Origin: Burkholderia sp. BCC0506
GTDB taxonomy: Bacteria; Pseudomonadota; Gammaproteobacteria; Burkholderiales; Burkholderiaceae
Direction: 5' to 3'
Assembly: GCF_902833145.1 (NCBI RefSeq)
Contig: NZ_CADFEN010000007.1
Location: forward strand, 124,001 to 188,000
Length of the DNA: 64,000 nucleotides
The first letter of the stretch is position 1, and the number at the start of each line of letters is the position of its first letter. Below are positions 49,745-59,914 of the stretch, piece after piece. Both the position numbers and the translations under genes were made by a program. The notes under the pieces are model-generated. The model worked only from the letters and a program-made list of their open reading frames with translations, did not search any database and was not told the origin of the DNA.

Positions 49745-49779
49745 GCCGCCGGCCTGCAACGGGCCGGCGGCGTGTTGCT
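49745..49779 (+). terminator. Terminator of the liv operon
   Basis: GCCGCCGGCC (49745-49754), seven-base loop, GGCCGGCGGC (49762-49771), then GTGTTGCTTTT. A second hairpin, CAAGGCC (49798-49804) with GGCCTTG (49812-49818), lies next to the end of the opposing LysR gene. Confidence 0.78.
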
Positions 49780-49824
49780 TTTCGACGTTTCTGCATGCAA
49801 GGCCGGTTCGCGGCCTTGTCTTCC

Positions 49825-50676
49825 CTATCCGATCCTGAACGTGCTTTTCAGTACGTCGCGCAGATGCAGCGCGGCGCGATTGCTGTCGTCCGTCAGCACC
49901 GTGATCAAGTGCGGCGGCAGATCGGGCAGCACGATGCCGGCAACGTGGCTCGTCAGGTTGCCCGACACGCGATCGTGCTCGATCAGGCCGACCGCGAGGC
50001 CGTTCGCGATACACGCTTCCACCGCCGGCGAGCTGGCGCTTTCGAGCAGCATCCGGTGCGCGATCTTCGCCTTCTTGAGTGCATTCAGCGCGGTGTCGCG
50101 ATACGGGCAGCCCTGCAGTTGCACCGCGATCGGCAGCGGCGCATCGGGATTGAACTTGAACGTGCGCGCGGCGACCCACACCGGATGGGTCTTGCTGAGG
50201 AGCTCGGCGTGCGGCAGCGCCTTCGGTACGACGGCGATCGTGATGTCGAGCTGGCCGCGCGCGAACAGCAACTGCAACTCTTCGCTGGAGCGCGCTTCGA
50301 CGGTCAATTCGAGCAATGGCCGGTCGGCGGCGAAGCGCGGCAGGAATTCCGCCATGAAATGCGCGGCGTAGGAATCGGGGATGCCGAGCCGCAGCTTGCC
50401 GGTCAGCATCTGCGGCGACAGCGATTCGACGAGCCGGTCGTGGCTCAGCAGGAACTCGGTGGTGTCGCTCAGCAGCTTGTGGCCGAACTGCGTGAGTTCG
50501 ACCGCCTGGTTGTTTCGCGTAAACAGCCGCTGCGCGACCATTTCTTCCAGCTTCTGGATCTGCGCGGTGACCGACGACGGGCTGCGGTTCACGTGAACGG
50601 CCGCATCCTTGAAGCGGCCGAGCTTCGCGACGGCATGGAAGGTACGCAGCAGGTCGACGTCCAGGGTGCGCGGCAT
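49825..50676 (-). CDS. LysR-family regulator, divergent from the methyltransferase-oxygenase operon
   Basis: 283 residues: helix-turn-helix TFHAVAKLGRFKDAAVHVNR, SPSSVTAQIQKLEEMV, then a substrate-binding domain (GKLRLGIPDSYAAHFMAEFL). It probably controls the divergent operon through the palindrome at 50691-50703, 15 bp from its own start. Effector unknown. Confidence 0.87.
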   Translation of the reverse strand: MPRTLDVDLLRTFHAVAKLGRFKDAAVHVNRSPSSVTAQIQKLEEMVAQRLFTRNNQAVELTQFGHKLLSDTTEFLLSHDRLVESLSPQMLTGKLRLGIPDSYAAHFMAEFLPRFAADRPLLELTVEARSSEELQLLFARGQLDITIAVVPKALPHAELLSKTHPVWVAARTFKFNPDAPLPIAVQLQGCPYRDTALNALKKAKIAHRMLLESASSPAVEACIANGLAVGLIEHDRVSGNLTSHVAGIVLPDLPPHLITVLTDDSNRAALHLRDVLKSTFRIG

Positions 50677-50690
50677 GATTTGGTTTTTCC

Positions 50691-50744
50691 GAATCAGTGA
50701 TTCAGGTAATGTCGATTGACGGAATTATTGGGCATCCCTATCCT
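50691..50744 (+). promoter_or_regulatory. LysR-type operator and promoter of the EgtD-like operon
   Basis: GAATCA-G-TGATTC at 50691-50703 is a perfect 6-1-6 palindrome fitting the T-N11-A rule loosely. It is followed by TTGACG (50716-50721), 17 bases, TATCCT (50739-50744). Site just upstream of the -35 box is the standard place for LysR activation. Confidence 0.68.
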
Positions 50745-50808
50745 CGGGTCAACAGGCAGACAACGGCAGGCAGCCGGTCGGGCGTTGCACGCATCCGGGG
50801 AACGATTC

Positions 50809-51789
50809 ATGTCGATCAATGATTTTGTCGTAGATGCATTGGTGCGGGACAGGAAGCTGAAGGCGGAGTCGGTATGGACGGTCGAGAATCACGAAAAATA
50901 TTCGACGTTGCATCGCACTGACGATGACGCGCGGCGACGGGCAGCGGGGCGCGAAGTCTTTTCGCTGATGCGCAACCTGAACGAGCTGGGCGTGCGCAGC
51001 CCGGCACTGTGCGCGGACCGCGACGGCAACGGTTCGTTGCGCGAAGCGATCGGTGCGTTGAGCGAGCGGCTGGCCACCTTGTCGCGCGGCCGCGATGTCC
51101 ATTACATCGAGCTCGGTCCCGAGCCGGTCAAGACCACCGAGCTGATGAAGGCGGTCAGCGGCGGCGGGCCGGACCATCTGCGTTACACGGCCGTCGACAT
51201 CAACGAGTCGTCGGAAGACGCGATGCGGCACGCGATCATGCCGTTCCTGAAAACGCCCGGCTGTTTCAACTACATCGCCGACGATTACCGGAACGTGCAG
51301 TGGAGCCATGTCGACCTGGGCCAGGACGTGACGTTCATCACGATGCTCGGGTTCCAGGAAGGCAACGAGTTGCCGGTGACGATCGGCCGGCTGATTCGCA
51401 CTCTCGGCGGCAAGTCGACCTATGTCGTGTCGGAGATGCAGTTGCTCGTGGAGGGGCGCGAAGAGCCCATCTACAACTTCTACCAGAACGAGAACATGGT
51501 GCGGTTCTCCGAAATCGTCAGCCGGCAGCAGGGCTTCGAGCCGCATGGCGCGCATCATGTGTCGATCGTGCGGCTCAATCTGCTCGGCGACCAGTTCCAT
51601 GTCGCGGTCACGCTGCAGCCGGTGTCGAAGGCGGGGGCCGACGGCCATCTGATCACCAACGTCTGCCTGAAATACACACCGGAGCAATTCCGCCACGTTC
51701 GCCTGAGCCACGGCAATTGCCGCGTGATCGACGAATTGCGCAGCGGGGACGGCAGCGTCGTGTACCAGATTGCGCAGTTCAAGGGCTGA
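50809..51789 (+). CDS. EgtD-like SAM-dependent methyltransferase
   Basis: 326 residues from ATG 50809 (GGGGA eight bases upstream). SAM motif YIELGPEPVKTTEL at 99-112, acidic YTAVDINES near 127-134, and FITMLGFQEGNELP at 176-189 match the order found in histidine N-alpha-methyltransferase EgtD (family Methyltransf_33). The first 95 residues differ from EgtD and lack its usual substrate loop, so the amino acid methylated may not be histidine. No EgtB or sulfoxide-synthase partner nearby. First gene of a three-gene unit. Confidence 0.68.
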   Translation: MSINDFVVDALVRDRKLKAESVWTVENHEKYSTLHRTDDDARRRAAGREVFSLMRNLNELGVRSPALCADRDGNGSLREAIGALSERLATLSRGRDVHYIELGPEPVKTTELMKAVSGGGPDHLRYTAVDINESSEDAMRHAIMPFLKTPGCFNYIADDYRNVQWSHVDLGQDVTFITMLGFQEGNELPVTIGRLIRTLGGKSTYVVSEMQLLVEGREEPIYNFYQNENMVRFSEIVSRQQGFEPHGAHHVSIVRLNLLGDQFHVAVTLQPVSKAGADGHLITNVCLKYTPEQFRHVRLSHGNCRVIDELRSGDGSVVYQIAQFKG

Positions 51790-52803
51790 ATGGCGAGGTC
51801 GACAGCGAGGCACGCGATGAACAAGGGACATGCATTGCCGGTATTTGCGCGCGGGTTGGGCCGGGTGAGGCTGGCGTTGCAGACGTCGCTGTCCGTCGAC
51901 GCGAACGTCGGCGGCACGCTCGATGCGTCGACGGAGCCGATGCGCTGGAGCGGCGCGTGCCTGCGCGACGGCTACGAGGTGCGCTACCGCCGCAACCTCG
52001 ACGATCTCGGTTATCGCGACGTGCCGATGCGCGGCACGCGCTCGGATGCGCTGAACGCGGTGTGTCATCTGCGCGGGTTGTTTTCCGACGAAGCGGTCGG
52101 CGCGTTGCGCCAGATCGGCCGCGCGCTCGAACACAGCGCGTCGAGCAGCAACTGGATCATCTCGAAGCGCGTGCGTGCTGTGACGAACCGCTCGCGCTTC
52201 ATCGACGACATGATGCACGATCGCGCGTTCCTGCTGAGGGTGTCGCGTCTCGCCGGTGTGCCGTTGATCCCGTATCCGATGGCCAACGCGCGCTCGCAGT
52301 TCAACTACTACTATCCGACGGGCCAGCGCGACGGCAAGACGCAACTCGGCATGTGGCACACCGACGGCACCAGTTTCGTGCTGAACATCGTGCTGTCGGA
52401 TCGCGCCGAGTACGAAGGCGGCAACTTTCTGTTCTACGAATCGACGGCGGAAACGTTCGATCGCCACGATCGCGAACGCCGGCATGTGAAGACCGCGAAT
52501 CTGGACTACGCGGGCGATGCGCTGCTGATCTACGGCAGCAAGCTGTTTCACGGCGTCGAACCGGTCGAGGCCGGGCGCCGCATGTCGCTGGTGCTGTCGT
52601 TTCATTGTCCGTACACGCGCGAGGACGACAACGGGTTCTGGCATCTCGCGTCGGACGACGGCATTGCGCGCACCGTCGTGAACTGGCTGGCGCTGCGGCG
52701 CGCGCTCCGGGACGACGCCGAACTGCAGTACCGCCGCCTGGGGCTCGAACCGATCCGGCCGGAAGACCTGGGCGAGCAGCGCCTGTCCGCGGCCCCTCTC
52801 TGA
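51790..52803 (+). CDS. 2-oxoglutarate/Fe(II)-dependent oxygenase
   Basis: 337 residues. Iron ligands H190 and D192 (MWHTDGTSF) and H254 (KLFHGVEPV); R263/R264 for 2-oxoglutarate. FNYYYPTGQRDGKTQLG before the motif looks like a substrate lid. Starts directly after the methyltransferase stop; ATG 51817 is an alternative start. It likely hydroxylates, desaturates or halogenates a small amine; a carboxylate iron ligand is present, so halogenase is unlikely. Confidence 0.75.
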   Translation: MARSTARHAMNKGHALPVFARGLGRVRLALQTSLSVDANVGGTLDASTEPMRWSGACLRDGYEVRYRRNLDDLGYRDVPMRGTRSDALNAVCHLRGLFSDEAVGALRQIGRALEHSASSSNWIISKRVRAVTNRSRFIDDMMHDRAFLLRVSRLAGVPLIPYPMANARSQFNYYYPTGQRDGKTQLGMWHTDGTSFVLNIVLSDRAEYEGGNFLFYESTAETFDRHDRERRHVKTANLDYAGDALLIYGSKLFHGVEPVEAGRRMSLVLSFHCPYTREDDNGFWHLASDDGIARTVVNWLALRRALRDDAELQYRRLGLEPIRPEDLGEQRLSAAPL

Positions 52804-52816
52804 GAGCCGTCGCGCC

Positions 52817-53740
52817 ATGCAGCTTTTCCTGCTTCAACTCGTTTTCGTCCTGTCGTGGAGTTCCGGGTTCATCGGCGCCAAGCTCGGCGCGGAAACGGCC
52901 GGCGCGTTCAACCTGCTGTTCTGGCGCTTCCTGCTCGTCACGCTGTGCCTCGCGATCGTCCTCAACCGGCAGCTCGGGCGCCTGACGCTCGAAAAAATCC
53001 GCTATCACGCGGTGATCGGTTTCCTGTCGCAGTTTCTCTATCTGACCTGCGTGTATGTCGCGATCCAGCACGGCCTGCCGCCGGGTATCGCCGCGATCGT
53101 CGCGGCGTTGCAGCCGCTCATCACGGCGGCGATGACGTCGTTCGGCGGCAGCGAGCGCAGCGGGGCGCGCCAGTGGGCCGGGCTCGTCGTCGGATTCGTC
53201 GGCGTGGGCATCGTGATCGGCGGGCAATACGCGCTGCCGGCCGGGTCGGTCGGGATCGTCATGTACCTGCTGCCGCTGGTGTCCGCGTTCGGGCTGTCGA
53301 TCGCGACGATCTATCAGCGGCGGCGCGCGCTGACGGCCGCGCGCAGCAACGAGGACGGGCTGTTCCTGCCGCTGTTCGTGCAGGGCTGCGTGAGCCTCGT
53401 GCTGTTCGCGGCGTGCGGGCTCGTCACCGGCGACCTGCACGTGCCGACGCAGCCGAACGTGTGGGTGTCGGTCGTGTGGCTGACGGTGTTTTCGACCTTC
53501 ATCGCTTACCTGTCGCTGTGGGCGCTGCTCAAGCGGATGCCGGCGACGCGCGTGGCGACGCTCGTCTATCTCGAACCGCCGGTGACGCTGATGTGGGCCG
53601 CGTGGACGTTCGGCGACCGGATCGAGGTGACGACCTACGTCGGCATCGTCGTGGTTGCCATCGGCGTCTGGCTGGCCGGCAAGCACGGCGCGCGGCCCGC
53701 GCGGCCGCGCTGCGCGGACATGGAGACGGCCGGCCGTTGA
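52817..53740 (+). CDS. EamA-family (DMT) membrane transporter
   Basis: 307 residues, ten predicted membrane helices in two repeats; FVLSWSSGFIGAKLGAE and LEPPVTLMWAAWTFGD are typical EamA sequence. In this setting it may export the methylated, oxidised product. It begins 14 bp after the oxygenase. Confidence 0.85.
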   Translation: MQLFLLQLVFVLSWSSGFIGAKLGAETAGAFNLLFWRFLLVTLCLAIVLNRQLGRLTLEKIRYHAVIGFLSQFLYLTCVYVAIQHGLPPGIAAIVAALQPLITAAMTSFGGSERSGARQWAGLVVGFVGVGIVIGGQYALPAGSVGIVMYLLPLVSAFGLSIATIYQRRRALTAARSNEDGLFLPLFVQGCVSLVLFAACGLVTGDLHVPTQPNVWVSVVWLTVFSTFIAYLSLWALLKRMPATRVATLVYLEPPVTLMWAAWTFGDRIEVTTYVGIVVVAIGVWLAGKHGARPARPRCADMETAGR

Positions 53741-53805
53741 CGCACTGGTGGTGCGTGCGATTCCGGTGTAGCTTCGCGAGACTGCCCGCCTCGTGAAGGA
53801 GCCCG

Positions 53806-54156
53806 ATGAAAGTCAAACGGATCGTCGCCAACGTCGATACTCGCTCGATCGACGACGCGAAGCGCTTCTACCAACGGATCTTCGGTCTGGACCTGCTGAT
53901 GGATCACGGCTGGATCGCAACCTATGGCAATGCCGAGCAGATGAGCGTGCAGATCAGCTTTGCATCGCACGGCGGGTCGGGTACGCCGACGCCCGATCTG
54001 TCGATCGAGGTCGACGATGTCGATGAAGCGCTCGAGCGCGTCCGGGCGGCCGGCATTTCCGTCGAATACGGCCCGGCCGACGAACCGTGGGGCGTGCGGC
54101 GGTTCTACGTGCGCGACCCGTTCGGCAAACTCGTCAACGTGCTCGCGCATCGCTGA
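53806..54156 (+). CDS. VOC-superfamily (glyoxalase-like) protein
   Basis: 116 residues: KRIVANVDTRSIDDAKRFYQ, FGLDLLMDHGWIATYG, LSIEVDDVDEALERVRAAG, WGVRRFYVRDPFGKLVNVLAH. One VOC module, probably a homodimer with two metal sites or an antibiotic-binding protein of the bleomycin-resistance type. AAGGAG upstream of the ATG. Substrate unknown. Confidence 0.83.
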   Translation: MKVKRIVANVDTRSIDDAKRFYQRIFGLDLLMDHGWIATYGNAEQMSVQISFASHGGSGTPTPDLSIEVDDVDEALERVRAAGISVEYGPADEPWGVRRFYVRDPFGKLVNVLAHR

Positions 54157-54186
54157 GCGGCGCCGGCGCGGCGGGCAGACCGGCGT

Positions 54187-54594
54187 TCACGCATGCAGCG
54201 CCAGCCCCTTCACCGCCTTGTCGACGGCCTTCTTCGGCCCGTGCAGCGCCAAACCGACCAGATCGGGATTGTCCGCATCCTCGGCGCGAAACGCTTCGCG
54301 GTTGGCCGCATCGTGCCCGGTCGAAAACATCGCGCGCACGTACGGCACGATCGTCAATTCGCGCGACAGCGCCTGCCGGTGCGCGGCCTGCAATCCGTTC
54401 AGATCGGCCGCGAACACCAGCATCGGCTGGCCGAGAATACGGCCATAGCGGCGCCCGGCCGCATCCTCGTAAGGCTCGCCGAGTGCGTCGGGCGCGCCGG
54501 CCGCGACACCCGTCGCGAGAAACGCGACCACGTTGAGTTTCTGCCACGCGGCGAGATCGTCGCGCACGATCAGCGCTACCTTGGTATCGAACAT
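54187..54594 (-). CDS. DUF2000-family protein
   Basis: 135 residues: KVALIVRDDLAAWQKLNVVA, ILGQPMLVFAADLNGLQAAH, VPYVRAMFSTGHD. The family is small, cytoplasmic, of unknown role, and often next to AraC regulators, as here: 44 bp downstream of one on the same strand, so probably cotranscribed. Confidence 0.75.
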   Translation of the reverse strand: MFDTKVALIVRDDLAAWQKLNVVAFLATGVAAGAPDALGEPYEDAAGRRYGRILGQPMLVFAADLNGLQAAHRQALSRELTIVPYVRAMFSTGHDAANREAFRAEDADNPDLVGLALHGPKKAVDKAVKGLALHA

Positions 54595-54638
54595 GCTTGC
54601 TCCTGGTTGGAGCGCCCATGATCGGACGTCGTGCGCGA

Positions 54639-55496
54639 TCAGTCTGGAACGTTTGTGCAGAGTTGCCGGTACGCGGCCGGCGTGATCCGGTACGCGCGCC
54701 GGAACCAGCGGCCGAGGTGGCTCTGGTCTGCGAAGCCGACGTCCGCCGCCGCCTGCGCGGGCGTGCGGCCGGCGGCCAGCAGCTTGCGCGCGGCGCGCAG
54801 CCGCAAACGCACGAGGTACGCGTGCGGCGACGTGCCGAACGCGCGCTGGAACATCCGCGTCAGCCGGAACCGGTCGATGCCGGCGACGCTCGCGAGTTCG
54901 TCGAGGCCGATGTTGTCGCCCATGCGTTCGTGCAGCAGGTCGCGCACGCGTGCGATCGCGGGCGGCACGACGCCGCTTTCCAGCGCGGGCGAGCTGCCCA
55001 GTTGGCTACCGAGTCGCATCAGCAGGCGGTCGAGCGTCTGGTCGCGCGCAAGCCTGCCTTCGTTGCCGTGGATCGCGAAGAAGGCGTTCCGGATCGCGTC
55101 GACGAGGCCGCGATCGTCGACGAGCGTGTGGCCGAACGTGGCTTCGACGCTGCCGAGGCCCGGCAGGTCGAGCCGGCGCGCGGCGCGCTCGACCCACGCC
55201 TGCGGCAGGTACAGCATCCCGTACGTGAAGCCGCCGGCTTCGGGCGCGTGGCCGTCGTGCATCGCGCCCGGCTCGATCAGGATCGCGCGGCCCGGCACGC
55301 TCGTATGCAGCGAGCGGTGGCACTGGAAGCGTTGCACGCCCTGTTCGGTGAAGCCGACCAGCATGTCGTCGTGATCGTGCGCATCGTAGGCGTGGCCGTT
55401 GAAATGCGCGTGCAGGCTTTCGATGCCGGTGTCCGCGTCGCGGCGCGCGACGAGCCAGTGGTCGACCGTGTCGGCCGCCTTTGCGTCGGTCGTCAT
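54639..55496 (-). CDS. AraC-family regulator with cupin sensor
   Basis: 285 residues. N-terminal AraC_binding cupin (FNGHAYDAHDHDDMLVGFTE, GRAILIEPGAMHDGHAPE), C-terminal HTH pair (IGLDELASVAGIDRFRLTRM, PAQAADVGFADQSHLGRWF-like segment at the end). It likely controls the DUF2000 gene that follows it. Confidence 0.86.
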   Translation of the reverse strand: MTTDAKAADTVDHWLVARRDADTGIESLHAHFNGHAYDAHDHDDMLVGFTEQGVQRFQCHRSLHTSVPGRAILIEPGAMHDGHAPEAGGFTYGMLYLPQAWVERAARRLDLPGLGSVEATFGHTLVDDRGLVDAIRNAFFAIHGNEGRLARDQTLDRLLMRLGSQLGSSPALESGVVPPAIARVRDLLHERMGDNIGLDELASVAGIDRFRLTRMFQRAFGTSPHAYLVRLRLRAARKLLAAGRTPAQAAADVGFADQSHLGRWFRRAYRITPAAYRQLCTNVPD

Positions 55497-55569
55497 CGGG
55501 TACCTCGCACGTCGTCGCTGCGTGATGGAACGTGCAGGCAGGCGACGGAGCAGGGGTGGCGCGTACGGT

Positions 55570-56487
55570 TCATGCTTCGCTCACCGCCGCCTGTTCGTCG
55601 CGCGCGTATTGCGCGGGCGGCCGGCCGACATGCCGCGTGAACGCGACGCTGAAGGTGCTAGCCGAGCTGTAGCCGACGCGCGCCGCGATCTCGGCGATGC
55701 GGCCTTCGTTGCGGCGGAGCAGATCCTTCGCGAGCGCCATGCGCCAGGTGAGCAGGTATTCCATCGGCGCGACGCCGACCGCGCGGCTGAACCGTTCGAA
55801 GAACGTCGAGCGCGACAGCGCGGCTTCCTTCGCGAGCTCGACGATCGTCCACGGGTGCGCGGGGCGTTCGTGCATCCGGCGGAGCGCGGCCGCGAGGCGG
55901 GTGTCGGCGAGCCCGCGCACGAGGCCGGGCGACGCGTGCGTGCCGGTCGTGAACCGCAGCGCTTCGATCAGCAGCACTTCCAGCAAGCGCGCCAGCACGA
56001 TCTCGCGGGCAGGCCGCTGCGCGCGCGACTCGTCGCGCACCAGTTGCACGAGCGTGGTCAGCCGCGGCTCTCCGCGCACGTGCACGAAGCGGGGCAGCAG
56101 CGACACCAGCAGCGCCGCATCGGGCGAACCGAAGCTGCAGTTGCCGGCCATCATGCGCGTGTCGACCGGGTTCGCGGGATCGCCGATCCGGTATTCGCCG
56201 TGATCGAGCATGACCGGCGGTGCGGTCTCGACGCCCGGCGGCGGCGGTTCGAGGCTCGACATCGCGACGCCGTAGGCCGCCGGAATCAGCATGAAGTCGC
56301 CGGGCAGCAACTCGATCGGCGCGTGCCCGTCGATCGCGATCCGGCACCCGCCGTCGAGGATCGCGCAATAGAACGGCTCGCCGGCGACCGTGCGGTTGAT
56401 CGCCCACGGGCTCGCGCCGCGCACGTACTTCGCGTATCGCGCGCCCGGTTGCAGCAGCGTCACGACTTCGGTCAACGGGTCGATCAT
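55570..56487 (-). CDS. AraC-family regulator with cupin_6 domain, divergent from an SDR
   Basis: 305 residues from MIDPLTEVVTLLQPGARYAK, the usual cupin_6 start (a longer frame reaches 56547). C-terminal HTH: HPWTIVELAKEAALSRSTFF and AEIAARVGYSSASTFSVAFT. Transcribed away from the SDR at 56589, the common pairing for this group. Confidence 0.87.
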   Translation of the reverse strand: MIDPLTEVVTLLQPGARYAKYVRGASPWAINRTVAGEPFYCAILDGGCRIAIDGHAPIELLPGDFMLIPAAYGVAMSSLEPPPPGVETAPPVMLDHGEYRIGDPANPVDTRMMAGNCSFGSPDAALLVSLLPRFVHVRGEPRLTTLVQLVRDESRAQRPAREIVLARLLEVLLIEALRFTTGTHASPGLVRGLADTRLAAALRRMHERPAHPWTIVELAKEAALSRSTFFERFSRAVGVAPMEYLLTWRMALAKDLLRRNEGRIAEIAARVGYSSASTFSVAFTRHVGRPPAQYARDEQAAVSEA

Positions 56488-56588
56488 TGCCGGACTCTCG
56501 CAAAAGAAAAGCGGATTGTCGATTGTAGCGAATACGGATCCGGCCATCTATCGTACGGACACGTGCCCAACACATCCCAGGAGTTTGC

Positions 56589-57335
56589 ATGAAGACCGTA
56601 CTGATTACCGGCTGTTCCTCCGGCTTCGGCGTCGAAATCGCGCGCCATTTTCTGGCGCGAGACTGGCAGGTCGTCGCGACCATGCGTCAGCCGAGCGACG
56701 ACGTGCTACCGCCGTCGGAGCGCCTGCGCGTGCTGCCGCTGGACGTGACGAACGCGGACAGCATTCGCGCCGCGATCGACGCCGCCGGCCCGATCGACGT
56801 GCTCGTCAACAACGCGGGCTTCGGCGCGGCCGCACCGGCCGAACTCACGCCGCTCGACACCGTGCGCGCGCTGTTCGACACCAACACGATCGGCACGATC
56901 GCCGTGACGCAGGCGGTGCTGCCGCAGTTTCGCGCGCGTGGCGCCGGCGTGATCGTGAACGTCACGTCGAGCGTCACGCTGAAGGCCTTGCCGCTGGTCA
57001 GTGCGTACCGCGCGAGCAAGGCGGCGGTGAATGCGTTTACCGAATCGATGGCGGTCGAACTCGAGCCGTTCGGCGTGCGCACGCATCTCGTGCTGCCGGG
57101 GCGTGCGCCTGGCACGCGCTTCGCGGACAACGCACGGGCCAACATGCATGGCTTCGAACACGAAGCGTATGCGGACTTCGTCGGCAAGGCCGTCGCGCGG
57201 ATGCTCGACGCGTCGGGGCCGATCACCCATGCGCAGGACGTTGCCGAAGCCGTGTGGCGCGCGGCGACCGATCCGTCGAGCCCGCTGCGCATTCCGGCCG
57301 GCGCCGATGCGCAAGCGTGGGCGGCGGAGGCGTGA
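56589..57335 (+). CDS. Short-chain dehydrogenase controlled by the divergent AraC
   Basis: 248 residues: TGCSSGFGVEIARHFLARDW, NNAGFGAA, TSSVTL...YRASKAAVNAFTES. The TGCSSGFG variant of the cofactor loop is typical of 'SDR family oxidoreductase' genes beside cupin_6 AraC regulators. Substrate unknown. ATG 56589 is preceded by CAGGAG. Confidence 0.83.
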   Translation: MKTVLITGCSSGFGVEIARHFLARDWQVVATMRQPSDDVLPPSERLRVLPLDVTNADSIRAAIDAAGPIDVLVNNAGFGAAAPAELTPLDTVRALFDTNTIGTIAVTQAVLPQFRARGAGVIVNVTSSVTLKALPLVSAYRASKAAVNAFTESMAVELEPFGVRTHLVLPGRAPGTRFADNARANMHGFEHEAYADFVGKAVARMLDASGPITHAQDVAEAVWRAATDPSSPLRIPAGADAQAWAAEA

Positions 57336-57418
57336 ACAGGCTCTGATCGAGCGGAAATCCGCCGCGCCGGCCGGTTGAGCCGGGGCGACGGATCGCGTGA
57401 GGTAGAGACGGCGTTACG

Positions 57419-58741
<1,323 letters not shown>

Positions 58742-58825
58742 TCAGGGGTCGCTTGCAGTCTAGGCGCGCGTCTGGTTTGATGGAAACGAATAGTTTTAAT
58801 GCAAGGTAGAAAAGGGGCTAATACC

Positions 58826-59683
58826 TTGGCGCTTTCGCTCGAAATCGACCTGCTGCGCTCGTTCGTCGTGATCGCCGAGGTGCGCGCGCTGAGCCGCGCG
58901 GCCGCGCGCGTCGGCCGCACGCAATCCGCGCTCAGCCAGCAGATGAAGCGGCTCGAGGAAGTTGTCGACCAGCCGCTGTTCCAGCGCACCGGCCGCGGCG
59001 TGGTGCTCACGCAGCCGGGCGAGCGGCTGTTCGTGCATGCGCAGCGCATCCTGCGGCTGCACGACGAGGCGATGGCCGACCTGTGCGGCACGGGGCTGTC
59101 GGGGACGATCCGGTTCGGGTGCCCGGACGATTACGCGCACGTGTGGCTGCCGGCGCTGCTGCGGCAGTTTTCGAGTCAGCATCCGCAGGCGATCGTCGAA
59201 ATCGTCTGCGGGCCGACGCCGCGGCTCGTCGAACACCTGGAGAAGCGCGCGGTCGATCTGGCGATGATTTCCGTGCCGGACGACGGCGCGACCGACGACG
59301 TCATGCGCCGCGAGCAACTGGTCTGGATCGGCTATCCGGGGCTCGAGCCCGCGCATTTCGACCCACTGCCGCTCGCGCTGTCCGATCGCGATACGCTCGA
59401 TCACCTCGCGGCCTGCGACGCGTTGAACCGCGCGGGTCGCGACTATCGCGTCGCGTATGCGAGCAGCAGCCTCGCCGGGCTGATCGCGCTGGTGCGCTCG
59501 GGGCAGGCGTTCGCGGTGATGACGCAGACGGCCGTGCCGGCCGATCTCGCGATCGTCAACGGCGATCCGCGCTTGCCGCCGTTGCCGGCCGTGGGCATCA
59601 CGCTGCGGTTCGACCGGAAGCGGCCGTCGCACCTGACGGCAGCATTCGCCGACCATATCCGGCAAACGCTGCCGTTGCTGTGA
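58826..59683 (+). CDS. dgdR: LysR-family repressor of dgdA
   Basis: 285 residues from a TTG at 58826, chosen because AGGGG lies eight bases upstream and the product then begins (M)ALSLEIDLLRSFVVIAEV as in described DgdR. An ATG at 58799 would add nine residues but has no ribosome-binding site. HTH: LSRAAARVGRTQSALSQQMK. The 105-bp divergent region is AT-rich near 58780-58800 and should hold its operator. Confidence 0.92.
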   Translation: MALSLEIDLLRSFVVIAEVRALSRAAARVGRTQSALSQQMKRLEEVVDQPLFQRTGRGVVLTQPGERLFVHAQRILRLHDEAMADLCGTGLSGTIRFGCPDDYAHVWLPALLRQFSSQHPQAIVEIVCGPTPRLVEHLEKRAVDLAMISVPDDGATDDVMRREQLVWIGYPGLEPAHFDPLPLALSDRDTLDHLAACDALNRAGRDYRVAYASSSLAGLIALVRSGQAFAVMTQTAVPADLAIVNGDPRLPPLPAVGITLRFDRKRPSHLTAAFADHIRQTLPLL

Positions 59684-59914
59684 CGGTCGACGCGAATCAG
59701 TCGACGATCGACGACGCCGACACCTGCGCGGGGCCGGGCGTCTGCGTTGCCGCATCGCGCAGGCGGATCGCCGCCTGCATGCCCGACAGCTTCAGTTCGT
59801 TTTCCTAATATTGGCTGGCCGGCTAGGAATCGGCCATGCTGCCGCAGCCCGCGAACAGCCGGCACGCGCTGCCAGCGACCGGCGCCGAGCGCGCGATCGT
59901 CGGCTGGCGTCGCA

